DNA of 64,000 nt from Fimenecus sp900545625 (GCA_963931525.1 OZ007023.1:186001-250000), one strand, 5' to 3'; positions 24,273 through 32,907 are shown, counted from the stretch's first letter. The notes: generated from the sequence alone by a model not told the origin. Program-made: numbers and translations.

Positions 24273-25144
24273 GCCTGTCGGAATTTCCACTTGCAAACGG
24301 GGAACAGCGGTTTCTCGAATATCGCCTGCGCACGCGCGAGTTCCCGCAAACCGTTCTCATAGAGGGCGGCGGCGAGGAGGCGCGGCGCGCGCTTACCCGC
24401 TTCCTTGCAAACGCTCTGGTCTGTACGGGCGAAAATGCGCGCCCGTGCGGGGTTTGCCGTGCATGCCGCAAGTGCCGCTCCGGCAATCACCCGGACGTGC
24501 AGTGCTTCGCGCCCGAAAAGAAGAACGGTGTTTTCAAGGTAGAGACCTGCCGTGCCATTCGGCAGGATGCCTTTGTATTGCCAAATGACGGAGACGCAAA
24601 GGTCTATATTTTAGAGGACTGCCAAAGCATGAACGACAGCAGCGAAAACGCGCTGCTGAAGATCTTAGAAGAACCGCCCGCAGGCGTATATTTTCTGCTG
24701 ACCTGCCCATCCGGCAGCGCGATGCTGCCCACGGTGCGTTCGCGTGCCGTAACGATCACGCTGACCGGCTTTGAAGAACCGTTTTCCAAAGAGACGCAGC
24801 ACACGGCGGGGCAGCTTACTTCTGCGCTGTGCGCGCTCTCGGAATGGGCGCTTTTGCAGGCGACCGCGCCGCTCGAGCGCGACCGCGAGGAGACGGGCAG
24901 CGTGCTGCGCTGCCTTGCAGAGATCCTGGAGGATGCTTTGCGCATCAAGGCGGGTGCTGCTGCGCGTATGGGGTTCGGCGAAGTGTCCGCGCAGCTTGCT
25001 GCGCAGTTCACAAAGCCGCGGCTGTATGCGTTGGTGCGGGAAGTGCAGGAGCTTTTGTCGGAAAACGAGGGCTACGCCAATGCGAACCTGCTCTTGACGG
25101 GACTTTGCTATCGCCTGCACCGCGCCGCGGAACAAACCATCTAA
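24269..25144 (+). CDS. holB: DNA polymerase III delta-prime subunit
   Basis: 291 residues. It has the clamp-loader zinc cysteines (C60, C63, C66/C69 with C52 nearby) and the block SENALLKILEEPP typical of delta-prime and gamma/tau. The Walker A region reads EGGGEEARRA and cannot bind ATP, as usual for delta-prime. The SRC arginine-finger motif reads SRA. It helps load the beta clamp for PolC, encoded 16 kb away. Overlaps darA by four bases. Confidence 0.9.
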   Translation: MSLSEFPLANGEQRFLEYRLRTREFPQTVLIEGGGEEARRALTRFLANALVCTGENARPCGVCRACRKCRSGNHPDVQCFAPEKKNGVFKVETCRAIRQDAFVLPNDGDAKVYILEDCQSMNDSSENALLKILEEPPAGVYFLLTCPSGSAMLPTVRSRAVTITLTGFEEPFSKETQHTAGQLTSALCALSEWALLQATAPLERDREETGSVLRCLAEILEDALRIKAGAAARMGFGEVSAQLAAQFTKPRLYALVREVQELLSENEGYANANLLLTGLCYRLHRAAEQTI

Positions 25145-25178
25145 CGCTTTTTACCACAGCGTATACAAAGGAGTATCT

Positions 25179-26042
25179 ATGGCTCAAGTAGTCGGCATTC
25201 GATTCAAGGACGTCGGAAAAGTGTATTACTTTGACCCCGACGGCATGCAATTCAAAAAAGGTGACCGTGCGATCGTGGAGACCGCGCGCGGCGTGGAGTG
25301 CGGCGAGATCGCACTTCAAAACCGCGAGGTGCCCGACGAGGAGATCGTCAAGCCCTTAAAGCGCATCATCCGCGCCGCCGGTCCCGAGGACCTAAAGACC
25401 CTTGCGGAGAACCGCGAAAAAGAAAAAAAGGCGTTTTCGATCTGCGAGGAAAAGATCCGCGCGCACAAACTGGATATGAAGCTTGTGGAGGTCGAATACA
25501 CCTTTGACGGCAGCAAGATCCTGTTTTATTTCACCGCGGACGGGCGCGTGGATTTCCGCAGCCTGGTCAAGGATCTGGCAGGCACATTCCGCACACGCAT
25601 CGAGCTGCGGCAGATCGGCGTGCGCGATGAATCCAAAATGATCGGCGGGTTCGGCATTTGCGGACGGCCGTTTTGCTGCAGCACATTTCTGGGCGATTTC
25701 CAGCCTGTTTCCATCAAAATGGCGAAGGAACAGGGGCTTTCTTTAAACCCGGGCAAGATCAGCGGCACTTGCGGCAGGCTGATGTGCTGCTTAAAATATG
25801 AACAGGAGTCTTATGACCACCTGCTGCGCCACACGCCGAAGGTCGGCGCAGTGGTGGAAACGCGCGAGGGGCGCGGCGTGGTACTCGAGAACAACCTGCT
25901 CACGGGGATGCTGAAAGTGCGGCTCGACCGGCGTCCCGATGCGGCGCCCATGCTCGTCGAACGGCATGAAGTGAAGCTCATCCGCGACGCGCACATTCGG
26001 CTCAATAAAGCCGAGCTCGAAGCGCTCAAGGGAATCGAGTAA
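25179..26042 (+). CDS. ricT: RicT (YaaT), PSP1-domain iron-sulfur protein
   Basis: 287 residues. The PSP1 domain (~65-150) is followed by two cysteine clusters, GICGRPFCC (C161, C166, C167) and GTCGRLMCC (C198, C203, C204). In Bacillus, RicT with RicA and RicF forms the Y-complex that carries [4Fe-4S] clusters and steers RNase Y processing, sporulation and biofilm decisions. AAAGGAG precedes ATG 25179. It lies 34 bases after holB in the conserved cluster. Confidence 0.92.
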   Translation: MAQVVGIRFKDVGKVYYFDPDGMQFKKGDRAIVETARGVECGEIALQNREVPDEEIVKPLKRIIRAAGPEDLKTLAENREKEKKAFSICEEKIRAHKLDMKLVEVEYTFDGSKILFYFTADGRVDFRSLVKDLAGTFRTRIELRQIGVRDESKMIGGFGICGRPFCCSTFLGDFQPVSIKMAKEQGLSLNPGKISGTCGRLMCCLKYEQESYDHLLRHTPKVGAVVETREGRGVVLENNLLTGMLKVRLDRRPDAAPMLVERHEVKLIRDAHIRLNKAELEALKGIE

Positions 26043-26050
26043 AAAAGGCT

Positions 26051-26078
26051 TGCTATTTTCAAAATTTGTGTTAGAATG
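26051..26078 (+). promoter_or_regulatory. Sigma-A promoter of the ferredoxin gene
   Basis: TTGCTA (26051-26056), 16-base spacer, TAGAAT (26073-26078). With the terminator at 26303 it makes the ferredoxin a separate transcription unit inside the cluster. Confidence 0.65.
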
Positions 26079-26108
26079 AAAGTACTTTGTATAAGGGAGG
26101 TCACAAAC

Positions 26109-26279
26109 ATGGCATATCATATCACCGACGATTGCATCGCCTGCGGCGCATGCGCTTCGGAATGCCCCGTGGAGGCGATTTCTGAGGGTGACGGCAAATA
26201 TGTGATCGACGCGGATACCTGCATTGACTGCGGTTCCTGCGCCGGTGTCTGCCCGGTCGGCGCTCCGCAAGCGGAGTAA
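26109..26279 (+). CDS. 2[4Fe-4S] ferredoxin
   Basis: 56 residues, the normal clostridial size. Two cluster motifs, CIACGACASECP and CIDCGSCAGVCP, each give three cysteines to one cluster and the fourth to the other. A small cytosolic electron carrier for pyruvate oxidoreductase, hydrogenase and similar enzymes. GGGAGGTC eight bases before ATG 26109 fixes the start; an upstream in-frame ATG at 26076 overlaps the -10 box. It interrupts the ricT-trmN6 order seen in relatives. Confidence 0.95.
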   Translation: MAYHITDDCIACGACASECPVEAISEGDGKYVIDADTCIDCGSCAGVCPVGAPQAE

Positions 26280-26302
26280 GCAAACAAGCAGAAGTGAGGA
26301 AA

Positions 26303-26325
26303 GGCCGCCTGCGGGCGGTCTTTTT
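26303..26325 (+). terminator. Terminator of the ferredoxin gene
   Basis: A 7-bp G+C stem with one G-T pair (26303-26309 with 26314-26320, loop TGCG) followed by five T. Confidence 0.85.
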
Positions 26326-26327
26326 GC

Positions 26328-26356
26328 TTTGCTTTTTTTCCGTTTTATGGTACAAT
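26328..26356 (+). promoter_or_regulatory. Sigma-A promoter of trmN6, possibly leaderless
   Basis: TTTGCT (26328-26333), 17-base spacer, TACAAT (26351-26356). The predicted transcription start falls at about 26362-26364, on the ATG itself, and no ribosome-binding site is visible. Confidence 0.55.
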
Positions 26357-26362
26357 GCCCAT

Positions 26363-27121
26363 ATGGGATTTATGCTTTTTTCGGGAGAACATGTCGAATA
26401 TCTGCGCCACGGCGTCGGCGTGGTCGTCTCGCCCGCGCACACGTTCGGCACGGACGCGCTGCTGCTTGCCGATTTTGCCGCGCCGAAACGGGACACCCGC
26501 GCCTGCGATCTCGGCACGGGGTGCGGGATCATCCCCCTGTTTTGGAAAAGCCGCGGGCTATGCGGCTTCGCGGACGGCGTGGAATTACAGGAAGCGGCCG
26601 CCTCGCAGTTTGCGCGCGGGATCTGCGGCAGCGGTCTAACCGGTTCGCTTGCCGTGCACTGTGCGGATCTGAAAGACGCCGGCACGTTTCTTCGCCGCGG
26701 CAGCTATGATCTTGTGACGATGAACCCGCCCTACAAAGCGGAGAATGCAGGCTTGAAAAGTACAGATATGTCGGCACGCATCGCGCGGCACGAGACGCAC
26801 TGCACACTTGACGACATTGCCCGTGCCGCCGCCCTGCTTTTGCGCAGCGGCGGACGGTTTTGTATCTGCCTGCGCCCCGAGCGCCTTTGTGACGCGATGC
26901 ACGCCATGCGCTGTTACCGTTTGGAGCCCAAGCGGCTGCGGCTTGTGGCGAAAAATGCCGAAAGCGCACCGTGGCTTTGCCTTTTGGAAGGGCGGCGCGA
27001 CGGCAAAAGCGGCTTACAGATTTTGCCCGGCTTATTTTTATACACGAAAGACGGGGCACTGTGCGCCGAGATGCAGCGGCTGCAGCAGCCCTATTCCGAG
27101 CAAGGGAGTGTAGACGGATGA
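26363..27121 (+). CDS. tRNA1(Val) (adenine-37-N6)-methyltransferase-like protein (YabB/TrmN6 family)
   Basis: 252 residues. A SAM-dependent N6-adenine methylase fold with CDLGTGCGIIPL (motif I) and the catalytic NPPY (MNPPYKAENAG). The family modifies A37 of tRNA-Val in Gammaproteobacteria; the Firmicutes YabB member's exact target is less certain. ATG 26363 gives the conserved N-terminus; an ATG three codons later is the alternative. The stop overlaps rsmI (ATGA), matching yabB-yabC in Bacillus. Confidence 0.85.
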   Translation: MGFMLFSGEHVEYLRHGVGVVVSPAHTFGTDALLLADFAAPKRDTRACDLGTGCGIIPLFWKSRGLCGFADGVELQEAAASQFARGICGSGLTGSLAVHCADLKDAGTFLRRGSYDLVTMNPPYKAENAGLKSTDMSARIARHETHCTLDDIARAAALLLRSGGRFCICLRPERLCDAMHAMRCYRLEPKRLRLVAKNAESAPWLCLLEGRRDGKSGLQILPGLFLYTKDGALCAEMQRLQQPYSEQGSVDG

Positions 27122-27942
27122 GCGGTATTTTATATGTGGTCGGTACGCCGATCGGCAACCTTTCTGATTTTTCCCCTCGTGCAGTAGAGACTTTGCAAAG
27201 CTGCGACCTTATTGCAGCGGAGGACACGCGCGTCACGCGCAAGCTGCTCAACCATTTCGGCATTTCCACGCCGACGGTCAGCTACCACGAGCACAACAGC
27301 CACACGGCGGGTGAAAAGATCCTGTCACGGCTGCTCGCGGGGGAAAACTGCGCGCTCGTGACGGACGCGGGAATGCCCGCCGTTTCCGACCCCGGTGAAG
27401 CGCTTGTCGCACTTGCGCACGAGCACGGCGTGCGGGTGGAGGCTGTCCCCGGTCCTACCGCGTTTGCGACCGCTGTCGCCGTTTCGGGGCTTCCGTCCAA
27501 AAGATTTACCTTTGAGGGCTTTTTGAGCGTACAGAAAGCGGAGCGCTGCGCGCATTTGCAGTCTCTCGTTTCGGAGACGCGCACCATGGTATTTTACGAA
27601 GCGCCGCACCGCCTTGCGCGCACCTTGCAGGATCTGCTCGACGCATTCGGCGACCGTGAGATCGCGCTCGTAAAAGAACTGACCAAGATCCACGAAGCCG
27701 TGGAACGCACGACGCTCTCTGCCGCAGCCGCGAAATACGCAGAACAGCAGGTCAAGGGCGAATACGTGCTGGTAATACACGGTGCAGATACACCCGATAA
27801 GGCATCATGGAGCCTGGAAGAAGCCGTCACCTTTGCCAATCGGGAGATAAAAGCAGGCGCATCAAAAACAGAAGCCGCCAAAGCGGCGGCTGCAAAAAGC
27901 GGATTAAAAAAGGGCGATATTTACAAAGCCCTGACGCAATAA
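27118..27942 (+). CDS. rsmI: 16S rRNA 2'-O-ribose C1402 methyltransferase RsmI
   Basis: 274 residues. The tetrapyrrole-methylase fold shows YVVGTPIGNLSDFSPRA at the start, AAEDTRVTRKLLNHF, YHEHN, and VTDAGMPAVSDPG. It methylates the ribose of C1402 in the decoding centre of 16S rRNA. The start overlaps the trmN6 stop; a longer upstream frame is only overlap. Length is normal. Confidence 0.95.
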   Translation: MSGILYVVGTPIGNLSDFSPRAVETLQSCDLIAAEDTRVTRKLLNHFGISTPTVSYHEHNSHTAGEKILSRLLAGENCALVTDAGMPAVSDPGEALVALAHEHGVRVEAVPGPTAFATAVAVSGLPSKRFTFEGFLSVQKAERCAHLQSLVSETRTMVFYEAPHRLARTLQDLLDAFGDREIALVKELTKIHEAVERTTLSAAAAKYAEQQVKGEYVLVIHGADTPDKASWSLEEAVTFANREIKAGASKTEAAKAAAAKSGLKKGDIYKALTQ

Positions 27943-27955
27943 AATCGGAGGGAAT

Positions 27956-28564
27956 ATGGAATTTTGGTATCTTTGGGTCATTTTCGCCGTGCTGTGCGTG
28001 GTGACGATCTTTGTGCTCCTAAAAGCCTCCAAGGCGCTGCGCGGGCACAATGAGGAGACCAAGCGCGCTTATGCGCAGATCGAACGGCTGACCGCCCTCA
28101 AGGCGGATTTTCGCGGCGCTTCGGCGGAAAAGGTGCTAAGTGAGGAAGCGGCACGCGTGCTGGACGGCGCGTTCGCCGTTTTACAGGCGCAGTTAGAAGG
28201 TGACGCAGACCCCGACCGCCGCTTTGCCGAGATGAACGAACCGCAGCAAAACATATACACGCTGTATTGGCTGGTGCAGGACATGCAAACGTCGCTTTCG
28301 TTCTTTTTCAAAAACAACGGCGAGCCGCTGCGTGCGTTCTGCCCGCGGGCGCTGCATGCTGTCGGCGAAAATACGCTTGGGGAAATTGCGGGCAAGATGT
28401 ATGCGATGTTCGATGAAACGAACGAGAGCGTGTCATTGGAGCAGGAAACACTCGATGCGCTGGATGCGGATTTTTCAAAAGTCTTTGCCCGCGACGCACT
28501 GCTTATGCGCCTGCGGGACTATGCCGCAGAGCACGCGGCAGCCGTTTTCGGCACGGCGGAATAG
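27956..28564 (+). CDS. Hypothetical single-pass membrane protein
   Basis: 202 residues. A transmembrane helix (~3-23) is followed by a largely helical, probably cytosolic domain of ~175 residues with a coiled-coil-prone start (HNEETKRAYAQIERL). No known family was recognised. CGGAGGG before the ATG and the 13-base distance from rsmI suggest co-transcription. Converges on the XRE gene two bases beyond its stop. Confidence 0.65.
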   Translation: MEFWYLWVIFAVLCVVTIFVLLKASKALRGHNEETKRAYAQIERLTALKADFRGASAEKVLSEEAARVLDGAFAVLQAQLEGDADPDRRFAEMNEPQQNIYTLYWLVQDMQTSLSFFFKNNGEPLRAFCPRALHAVGENTLGEIAGKMYAMFDETNESVSLEQETLDALDADFSKVFARDALLMRLRDYAAEHAAAVFGTAE

Positions 28565-28566
28565 CG

Positions 28567-29184
28567 TTATGCCTGCCCCCTGCCCTCGGCAAAGGGCGCG
28601 AGCGAGCGGCGCAAAAGCTGTTCGCTGTTTTCCACGATGGTATGCACACAGACGGGCTGTGCCGTTTTCGGCTTTTCCTTTGGCGCGTCCGCGTGCAGCT
28701 TTTGCATCAGATCGCCCATGAGCGCCGCGCTGAGCGCTTCTGCGGTGGACGTCGGCATAGACACCCACTCCGCAGGCAGCACGCCTTCGTCGCGCGCCTG
28801 TAAGGCTACGCGATAGACCGCCAGTGCAAAATAGCTGCGCAAAAGGTCGGCAGCCGCGGGATTGGTCACGGCGAGCGCATCGCTGAGCATGGTCGCGGCG
28901 CGGAACAGCGTGCCCGTGCGGAATTCCCTGTCCTGCGCGGTGTCGCGTTCGTCAAACTGTTCATTGAACGCGCGGCGCGTATTGCTCACGCCTAAAAGAT
29001 AGTCACAGCTCACGTCGTAAAACGCTGCGGCGGCACACAGAAAATCCAGCCCGCATTCGCGGATGCCCTTCTCATAATGCGACAGCAGTGCGCCTGAAAT
29101 TCCCATAGCGGCTGCGGCATCCTTTTGCGTCAAGCCGCGCTCGCGGCGCAGTGCAGAAAGCCGTGCGGGGAACACTGTATTCAT
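28567..29184 (-). CDS. XRE-family transcriptional regulator
   Basis: 205 residues. An N-terminal Cro/C1 helix-turn-helix (~8-62; TQKDAAAAMGISGALLSHYE, then VSCDYLLGVS) is followed by a ~140-residue helical region without a recognised domain. GGAGG before ATG 29184 supports the start. It is divergent from the histidine phosphatase gene, which could be a target. Probably cytosolic and possibly ligand-responsive; this is inference. Confidence 0.85.
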   Translation of the reverse strand: MNTVFPARLSALRRERGLTQKDAAAAMGISGALLSHYEKGIRECGLDFLCAAAAFYDVSCDYLLGVSNTRRAFNEQFDERDTAQDREFRTGTLFRAATMLSDALAVTNPAAADLLRSYFALAVYRVALQARDEGVLPAEWVSMPTSTAEALSAALMGDLMQKLHADAPKEKPKTAQPVCVHTIVENSEQLLRRSLAPFAEGRGQA

Positions 29185-29278
29185 AAAACGCCTCCAAGAT
29201 TCTACATTTTGTAACTGTATTTTATCATAAAATCAACGATTTGTATATTTCTTTTGTAAAAACGGGAAGGTGATCGCG

Positions 29279-29959
29279 TTGAAAACCGCTCAGATCCATT
29301 TGATCCGTCACGCCGCCGAAGGCAACGAGGACGGACGTTACATCGGGCAGACCGATCTGCCCGCCACAGACGAAGGGCTGCGGCAGGTGGACGATTTAAA
29401 AGAAGAATACGGCGGCTATCCGGATGTGGAAGCGGTATTTTCCAGCCCCTTGCAGCGCTGCCTGCAAACGGCAAAGCGCATTTACCCCGACAAAGACCCC
29501 ATCGTCATGCAGGAGCTCGCCGAATACGACTTCGGCGAATTTGAAGGCAAGACCGCCGACGAGCTCAAAGACTTGGATACGTTCAAGACCTGGCTTGCGG
29601 GTACCGAGCCCGAAACGCCCGTGCCGTTCGGCGAGAGCCAGGTGGACTTCAACCGCCGCATCTGCACGGCATTCCAGCGCATCGTACAGGGTATTTTACA
29701 GTCAGGCGTGCGTTCGGCGGCGGTCGTGACGCACGGCGGGGTGATCATGGCGCTGATGACGGCCTTCGCCATTCCCGAAGCGCCCATGCACGAGTGGCTC
29801 ACGCCCAACGGCTGCGGCTACACCTTGCGCATCGACCCGTTTTTGTGGTCGCACACCGGGAAATTGGAAGCGATCGCGGAATGCCCCGCCCTTCCCATTT
29901 CGGAAGACGACGAGCGCGCGCTGTGGGATTATTACCCGTCGGATCTATACGAGGAATAA
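29279..29959 (+). CDS. Histidine phosphatase (phosphoglycerate mutase-like) family protein
   Basis: 226 residues. A branch-2-like RHG-type fold: HLIRHAAEGN (phospho-acceptor His), SSPLQRCLQTA, ELAEYDFGEFEG, and VTHGGVIM with the second catalytic His. The RHG motif reads RHA. The substrate could be a sugar phosphate or a cofactor phosphate (CobC-like). I take TTG 29279 as the start, since GGAAGGTG lies six to eight bases upstream; GTG 29270 would lie inside that site. Confidence 0.82.
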   Translation: MKTAQIHLIRHAAEGNEDGRYIGQTDLPATDEGLRQVDDLKEEYGGYPDVEAVFSSPLQRCLQTAKRIYPDKDPIVMQELAEYDFGEFEGKTADELKDLDTFKTWLAGTEPETPVPFGESQVDFNRRICTAFQRIVQGILQSGVRSAAVVTHGGVIMALMTAFAIPEAPMHEWLTPNGCGYTLRIDPFLWSHTGKLEAIAECPALPISEDDERALWDYYPSDLYEE

Positions 29960-29963
29960 TGCA

Positions 29964-30569
29964 TTATTCTTTCGACAGTTCGCCGTATTGCGCGGCGTAG
30001 GAAAATTCCGTCTGCGTACCGTCCTTTTCGATATGGACGCACCGCTCGCCGAGTGAAAAGATCGGCCGGTCGTGGCGATAGGAGTCCGAATACACCGTGC
30101 AGACGTGCGCACCGTCCGGGAATGCTTCTTGAAAGCGGCGTACCTTTTCCTCGCCGCGGCAATTCTTGCCCAGAAGCGTGCCGGTATGTGCGTCGTGGCG
30201 TGTGCATAAAAGCACATCTATTTTTAAGCGCTCGGCAATTTCCCGAAGCAGAAAGTCGGGGCTTGCACTGATCACGACCGTGTACCGTGCGCGGCGTTCG
30301 GGCAAAAACCAGGGAAAAACGTCGCGCTCATGCCTGTCCCAAAACGCGCGCACCGCTTTTTCAAGCGGGATAAAGCGCACGGCGGCAAAAATGTGGCGTT
30401 TGAAGCGGCCAAGCCCAATGATACGAAGTCCGTAAAGCGCACCCAGCACCAGGTAAAACGGCAGCAGCAAGATCAAATACGGGTACTTTCGTACACAGAA
30501 CAGCAGGAAGGTCGAGCCGCTGTCAAACGGCACGATGGTTTTGTCAAAATCGTAAATATCCAAATCCAT
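29964..30569 (-). CDS. HAD-superfamily (subclass IB) phosphatase
   Basis: 201 residues. Motif I is DFDKT (nucleophile Asp7), motif II SASPDF, and motif III region YSDSYRHDRPIF. The cap contains a strongly hydrophobic stretch (~29-52), so the protein may touch the membrane. HAD-IB enzymes include phosphoserine phosphatase and lipid-phosphate phosphatases; the substrate is not clear. The stop lies four bases from that of the convergent histidine phosphatase. Confidence 0.82.
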   Translation of the reverse strand: MDLDIYDFDKTIVPFDSGSTFLLFCVRKYPYLILLLPFYLVLGALYGLRIIGLGRFKRHIFAAVRFIPLEKAVRAFWDRHERDVFPWFLPERRARYTVVISASPDFLLREIAERLKIDVLLCTRHDAHTGTLLGKNCRGEEKVRRFQEAFPDGAHVCTVYSDSYRHDRPIFSLGERCVHIEKDGTQTEFSYAAQYGELSKE

Positions 30570-30636
30570 TTCGTATGCTCCCGATCCGTATTAAGCGTTA
30601 TGGGTATTGTACCGCCCACGCGGTTAAATTGCAAGT

Positions 30637-30670
30637 AAAAAAGACCGGCTGTGCTACAGTCGGTCTTTTT
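30637..30670. terminator. Terminator downstream of putP
   Basis: A 15-bp stem with one wobble (30638-30652 with 30656-30670, loop GCT) flanked by A- and T-runs. It ends putP on the minus strand and shields the HAD gene. Confidence 0.85.
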
Positions 30671-30699
30671 GATACATCGTGCGAACGTTTCTGAGCGCT

Positions 30700-32277
30700 T
30701 TACGCTTCCTCTTTTTTGTAGTGCTTGGCACGCTCGAATTCGTCGGTGATTTCCTTGTCGGGTGCTTTTGTCAGGAGCGACACCACAACAATCGCGATGC
30801 ACGAGAGCACAAACGCGGGGAACAGCTCGTAGATATCCAAAATGCCGCCGAGCGGACGGATGAGCAGATTCCAAACGAACACCATCACGCCGCCCGTGAC
30901 CATGCCCGCCACGGCGCCCGCACGGGTGGTGCGCTTCCAGAACAGGGAGAAGAGCATGATCGGCCCGAATGTCGCGCCGAAGCCCGCCCACGCGAACGAG
31001 ACGACGGTGAAGATCACGCTGTTTTCATCCCACGCGATCGCAATACCGATCAGGGCGATGACCATCAGGACGATGCGCGCGACCCACATGACCTGTTTGT
31101 CGGTCGCATTCTTTTTAATCACACCGCCGAACAGGTTTTTGGAAAATGCAGAGGATGCGATCAGCAGATACGAGTCCGATGAGCTGATCGTCGCCGCAAG
31201 GATGCCCGCCATGACGACACCCGCCACCACAGGGTGGAACAGCGCGCGGCTGATCACGATGAACACGTTTTCCGCACCGCTCGCAGTGGAAAGCGTCTCT
31301 TCCACAGGGAACATCGCGCGGCCCATAAGCCCGATATACACGGCGGCGGCAAGGGAGATGATGACCCAAACGGTCGCGATGCGGCGCGAACGGGTCAGCT
31401 CACGGCGCTTGCGGATCGCCATAAAGCGCAGCAGCACCTGCGGCATACCGAAATACCCAAGCCCCCATGAAAGCGTGGAAATGATCGTCAAAAAGCCGTA
31501 GCTGCCCGCTTCGCCGAACTGCGGGACGCCGTTTACCGCCTGCTGGACGCCGTTGGCATCCACGGCAGGCGAGGCAACAGAGGTCAGCGAGAAAAAGCCC
31601 TCGATGGACTGCGCATTTTCAATGACCGCCCAAAAGCCGCCCGCATGGATCGTGCCGGCTACGAGCACCACCAAAAGCGCGAAAAACATGACCACGCCCT
31701 GCATGAAGTCCGACGCGCTCTCCGCAAGGAAGCCGCCGAGGAAGGTATACAGCAGCACGAACACCGCGCCGACGATCATCATGGAGTGGTAAGGAAAGCC
31801 GAACAGCGTGCTGAACAGCTTGCCGCAGGTGACGAAGCAGCTGGCGGCATACACCGTGAAGAACACAAGGATGAACAGCGCAGAGACGGAAAGGATCACC
31901 TTTTTCTTTTCGTGGTAACGGTTGCTTAAAAAGTCGGGAATGGTGATCGCATCGCCCGAAACGACGGAATAGCTGCGCAGGCGTTTGGCGACGATCAGCC
32001 AGTTGATGTATGTACCCAGCGCCAGCCCCAGCGCCGTCCAAAACGCATCGGCAAGGCCGCACCAGTAGGCAACGCCCGGCAGCCCCATCAAAAGCCAGCC
32101 GCTCATGTCGGACGCTTCGGCACTCATCGCGGTCACCCACGGCCCCAGCGAGCGCCCGCCCAAAAAGTAATTGTCGGAGTTTTTCTGCGAACGCTTCGCA
32201 AAGTAAATGCCGATGGCGATAACGATCAGCATATACCCGCACATCGCGATCAGCACTTTTACAGTGTCTTGGGACAT
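30700..32277 (-). CDS. putP: Sodium/proline symporter (SSS family)
   Basis: 525 residues and about 13 transmembrane helices. Signatures: KNSDNYFLGGRSLGPWVTA, SGWLLMGLPG, and the Na+-binding helix GGFLAESASDFMQG. It imports proline with Na+ as nutrient or osmoprotectant. ATG 32277 follows GGGGGAG; the frame runs on for 63 codons into the 97-bp repeats, which are not coding. Promoter-like boxes lie within the upstream repeats. Confidence 0.92.
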   Translation of the reverse strand: MSQDTVKVLIAMCGYMLIVIAIGIYFAKRSQKNSDNYFLGGRSLGPWVTAMSAEASDMSGWLLMGLPGVAYWCGLADAFWTALGLALGTYINWLIVAKRLRSYSVVSGDAITIPDFLSNRYHEKKKVILSVSALFILVFFTVYAASCFVTCGKLFSTLFGFPYHSMMIVGAVFVLLYTFLGGFLAESASDFMQGVVMFFALLVVLVAGTIHAGGFWAVIENAQSIEGFFSLTSVASPAVDANGVQQAVNGVPQFGEAGSYGFLTIISTLSWGLGYFGMPQVLLRFMAIRKRRELTRSRRIATVWVIISLAAAVYIGLMGRAMFPVEETLSTASGAENVFIVISRALFHPVVAGVVMAGILAATISSSDSYLLIASSAFSKNLFGGVIKKNATDKQVMWVARIVLMVIALIGIAIAWDENSVIFTVVSFAWAGFGATFGPIMLFSLFWKRTTRAGAVAGMVTGGVMVFVWNLLIRPLGGILDIYELFPAFVLSCIAIVVVSLLTKAPDKEITDEFERAKHYKKEEA

Positions 32278-32307
32278 AGCTTCTCCCCCTTGGAAAAATG
32301 TGCTCTT

Positions 32308-32610
32308 GTTATACCATATCGCCGAACGCGCAAGTGTGAGGCGGTATGATACAATGTTCTCCGAAACACTTGGAAGTTTTACTTCCGTAGTGTTTCGTGA
32401 GGTTATTATACCATGTCGCCGAACGCGCAAGTGTGAGGCGGTATGATACAATGTTCTCCGAAACACTTGGAAGTTTTACTTCCGTAGTGTTTCGTGAGGT
32501 TATTATACCATGTCGCCGAACGCGCAAGTGTGAGGCGGTATGATACAATGTTCTCCGAAACACTTGGAAGTTTTACTTCCGTAGTGTTTCGTGAGGTTAT
32601 TATAAAGGAA
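32308..32610. repeat. Tandem array of three 97-bp repeats upstream of putP
   Basis: The landmark GCCGAACGCG recurs at 32321, 32418 and 32515, exactly 97 bases apart; the copies look identical apart from a few bases at the putP end. Each unit has a hairpin (GAAACACT...GGAAG with CTTCC...AGTGTTTC). At each unit boundary there is a TATAAT (TATAAC next to putP) on the minus strand, facing putP, at 32313-32308, 32410-32405, 32507-32502 and 32604-32599. Confidence 0.85.
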
Positions 32611-32639
32611 ACCGGGCAAAAAGTAAACCTTTGCCAAAC

Positions 32640-32850
32640 AAATTTAAGGGGAAAATGATCCCGCGCCGCTCTGCGACGCGGCGGGGACCCCCCGGCGAGG
32701 GTTCCCCGCCGCAAAACGTCCCACCGGGACGTTTTGCGCCCCTCCTGCGCTTTTCATGGCAAAGGATTTCGTGCCCTGCGGGGCACGACCAAAGGCTCTG
32801 CCTTTGGAATCCGCGATTTTTTGTAAAAAATCGAGTAAAACTTTACGCTT
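32640..32850. repeat. Multi-hairpin intergenic element
   Basis: Six hairpins in a row within the 296-base gap (32612-32907), among them AAAACGTCCC/GGGACGTTTT (32713-32735), CGTGCCC/GGGCACG (~32770-32787), CCAAAGG/CCTTTGG (~32789-32806) and GATTTTTT/AAAAAATC (~32815-32832). No open frame. It resembles mobile palindromic elements of Clostridia; no second copy lies in the window. Confidence 0.6.
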
Positions 32851-32907
32851 TCCCCGCTTAGCTGGAACGACAGCCGACGCAATATCGGCTGCCGTTTGCG
32901 TTTGTCT

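Noticed and set aside
24269..25144. Inactive Walker A in holB as a sign of decay
   Set aside because: Delta-prime subunits naturally lack a functional ATP site, so this is normal.
32308..32610. CRISPR-like array
   Set aside because: The 97-bp units are contiguous and identical, with no unique spacers and no cas genes; it is a tandem repeat.
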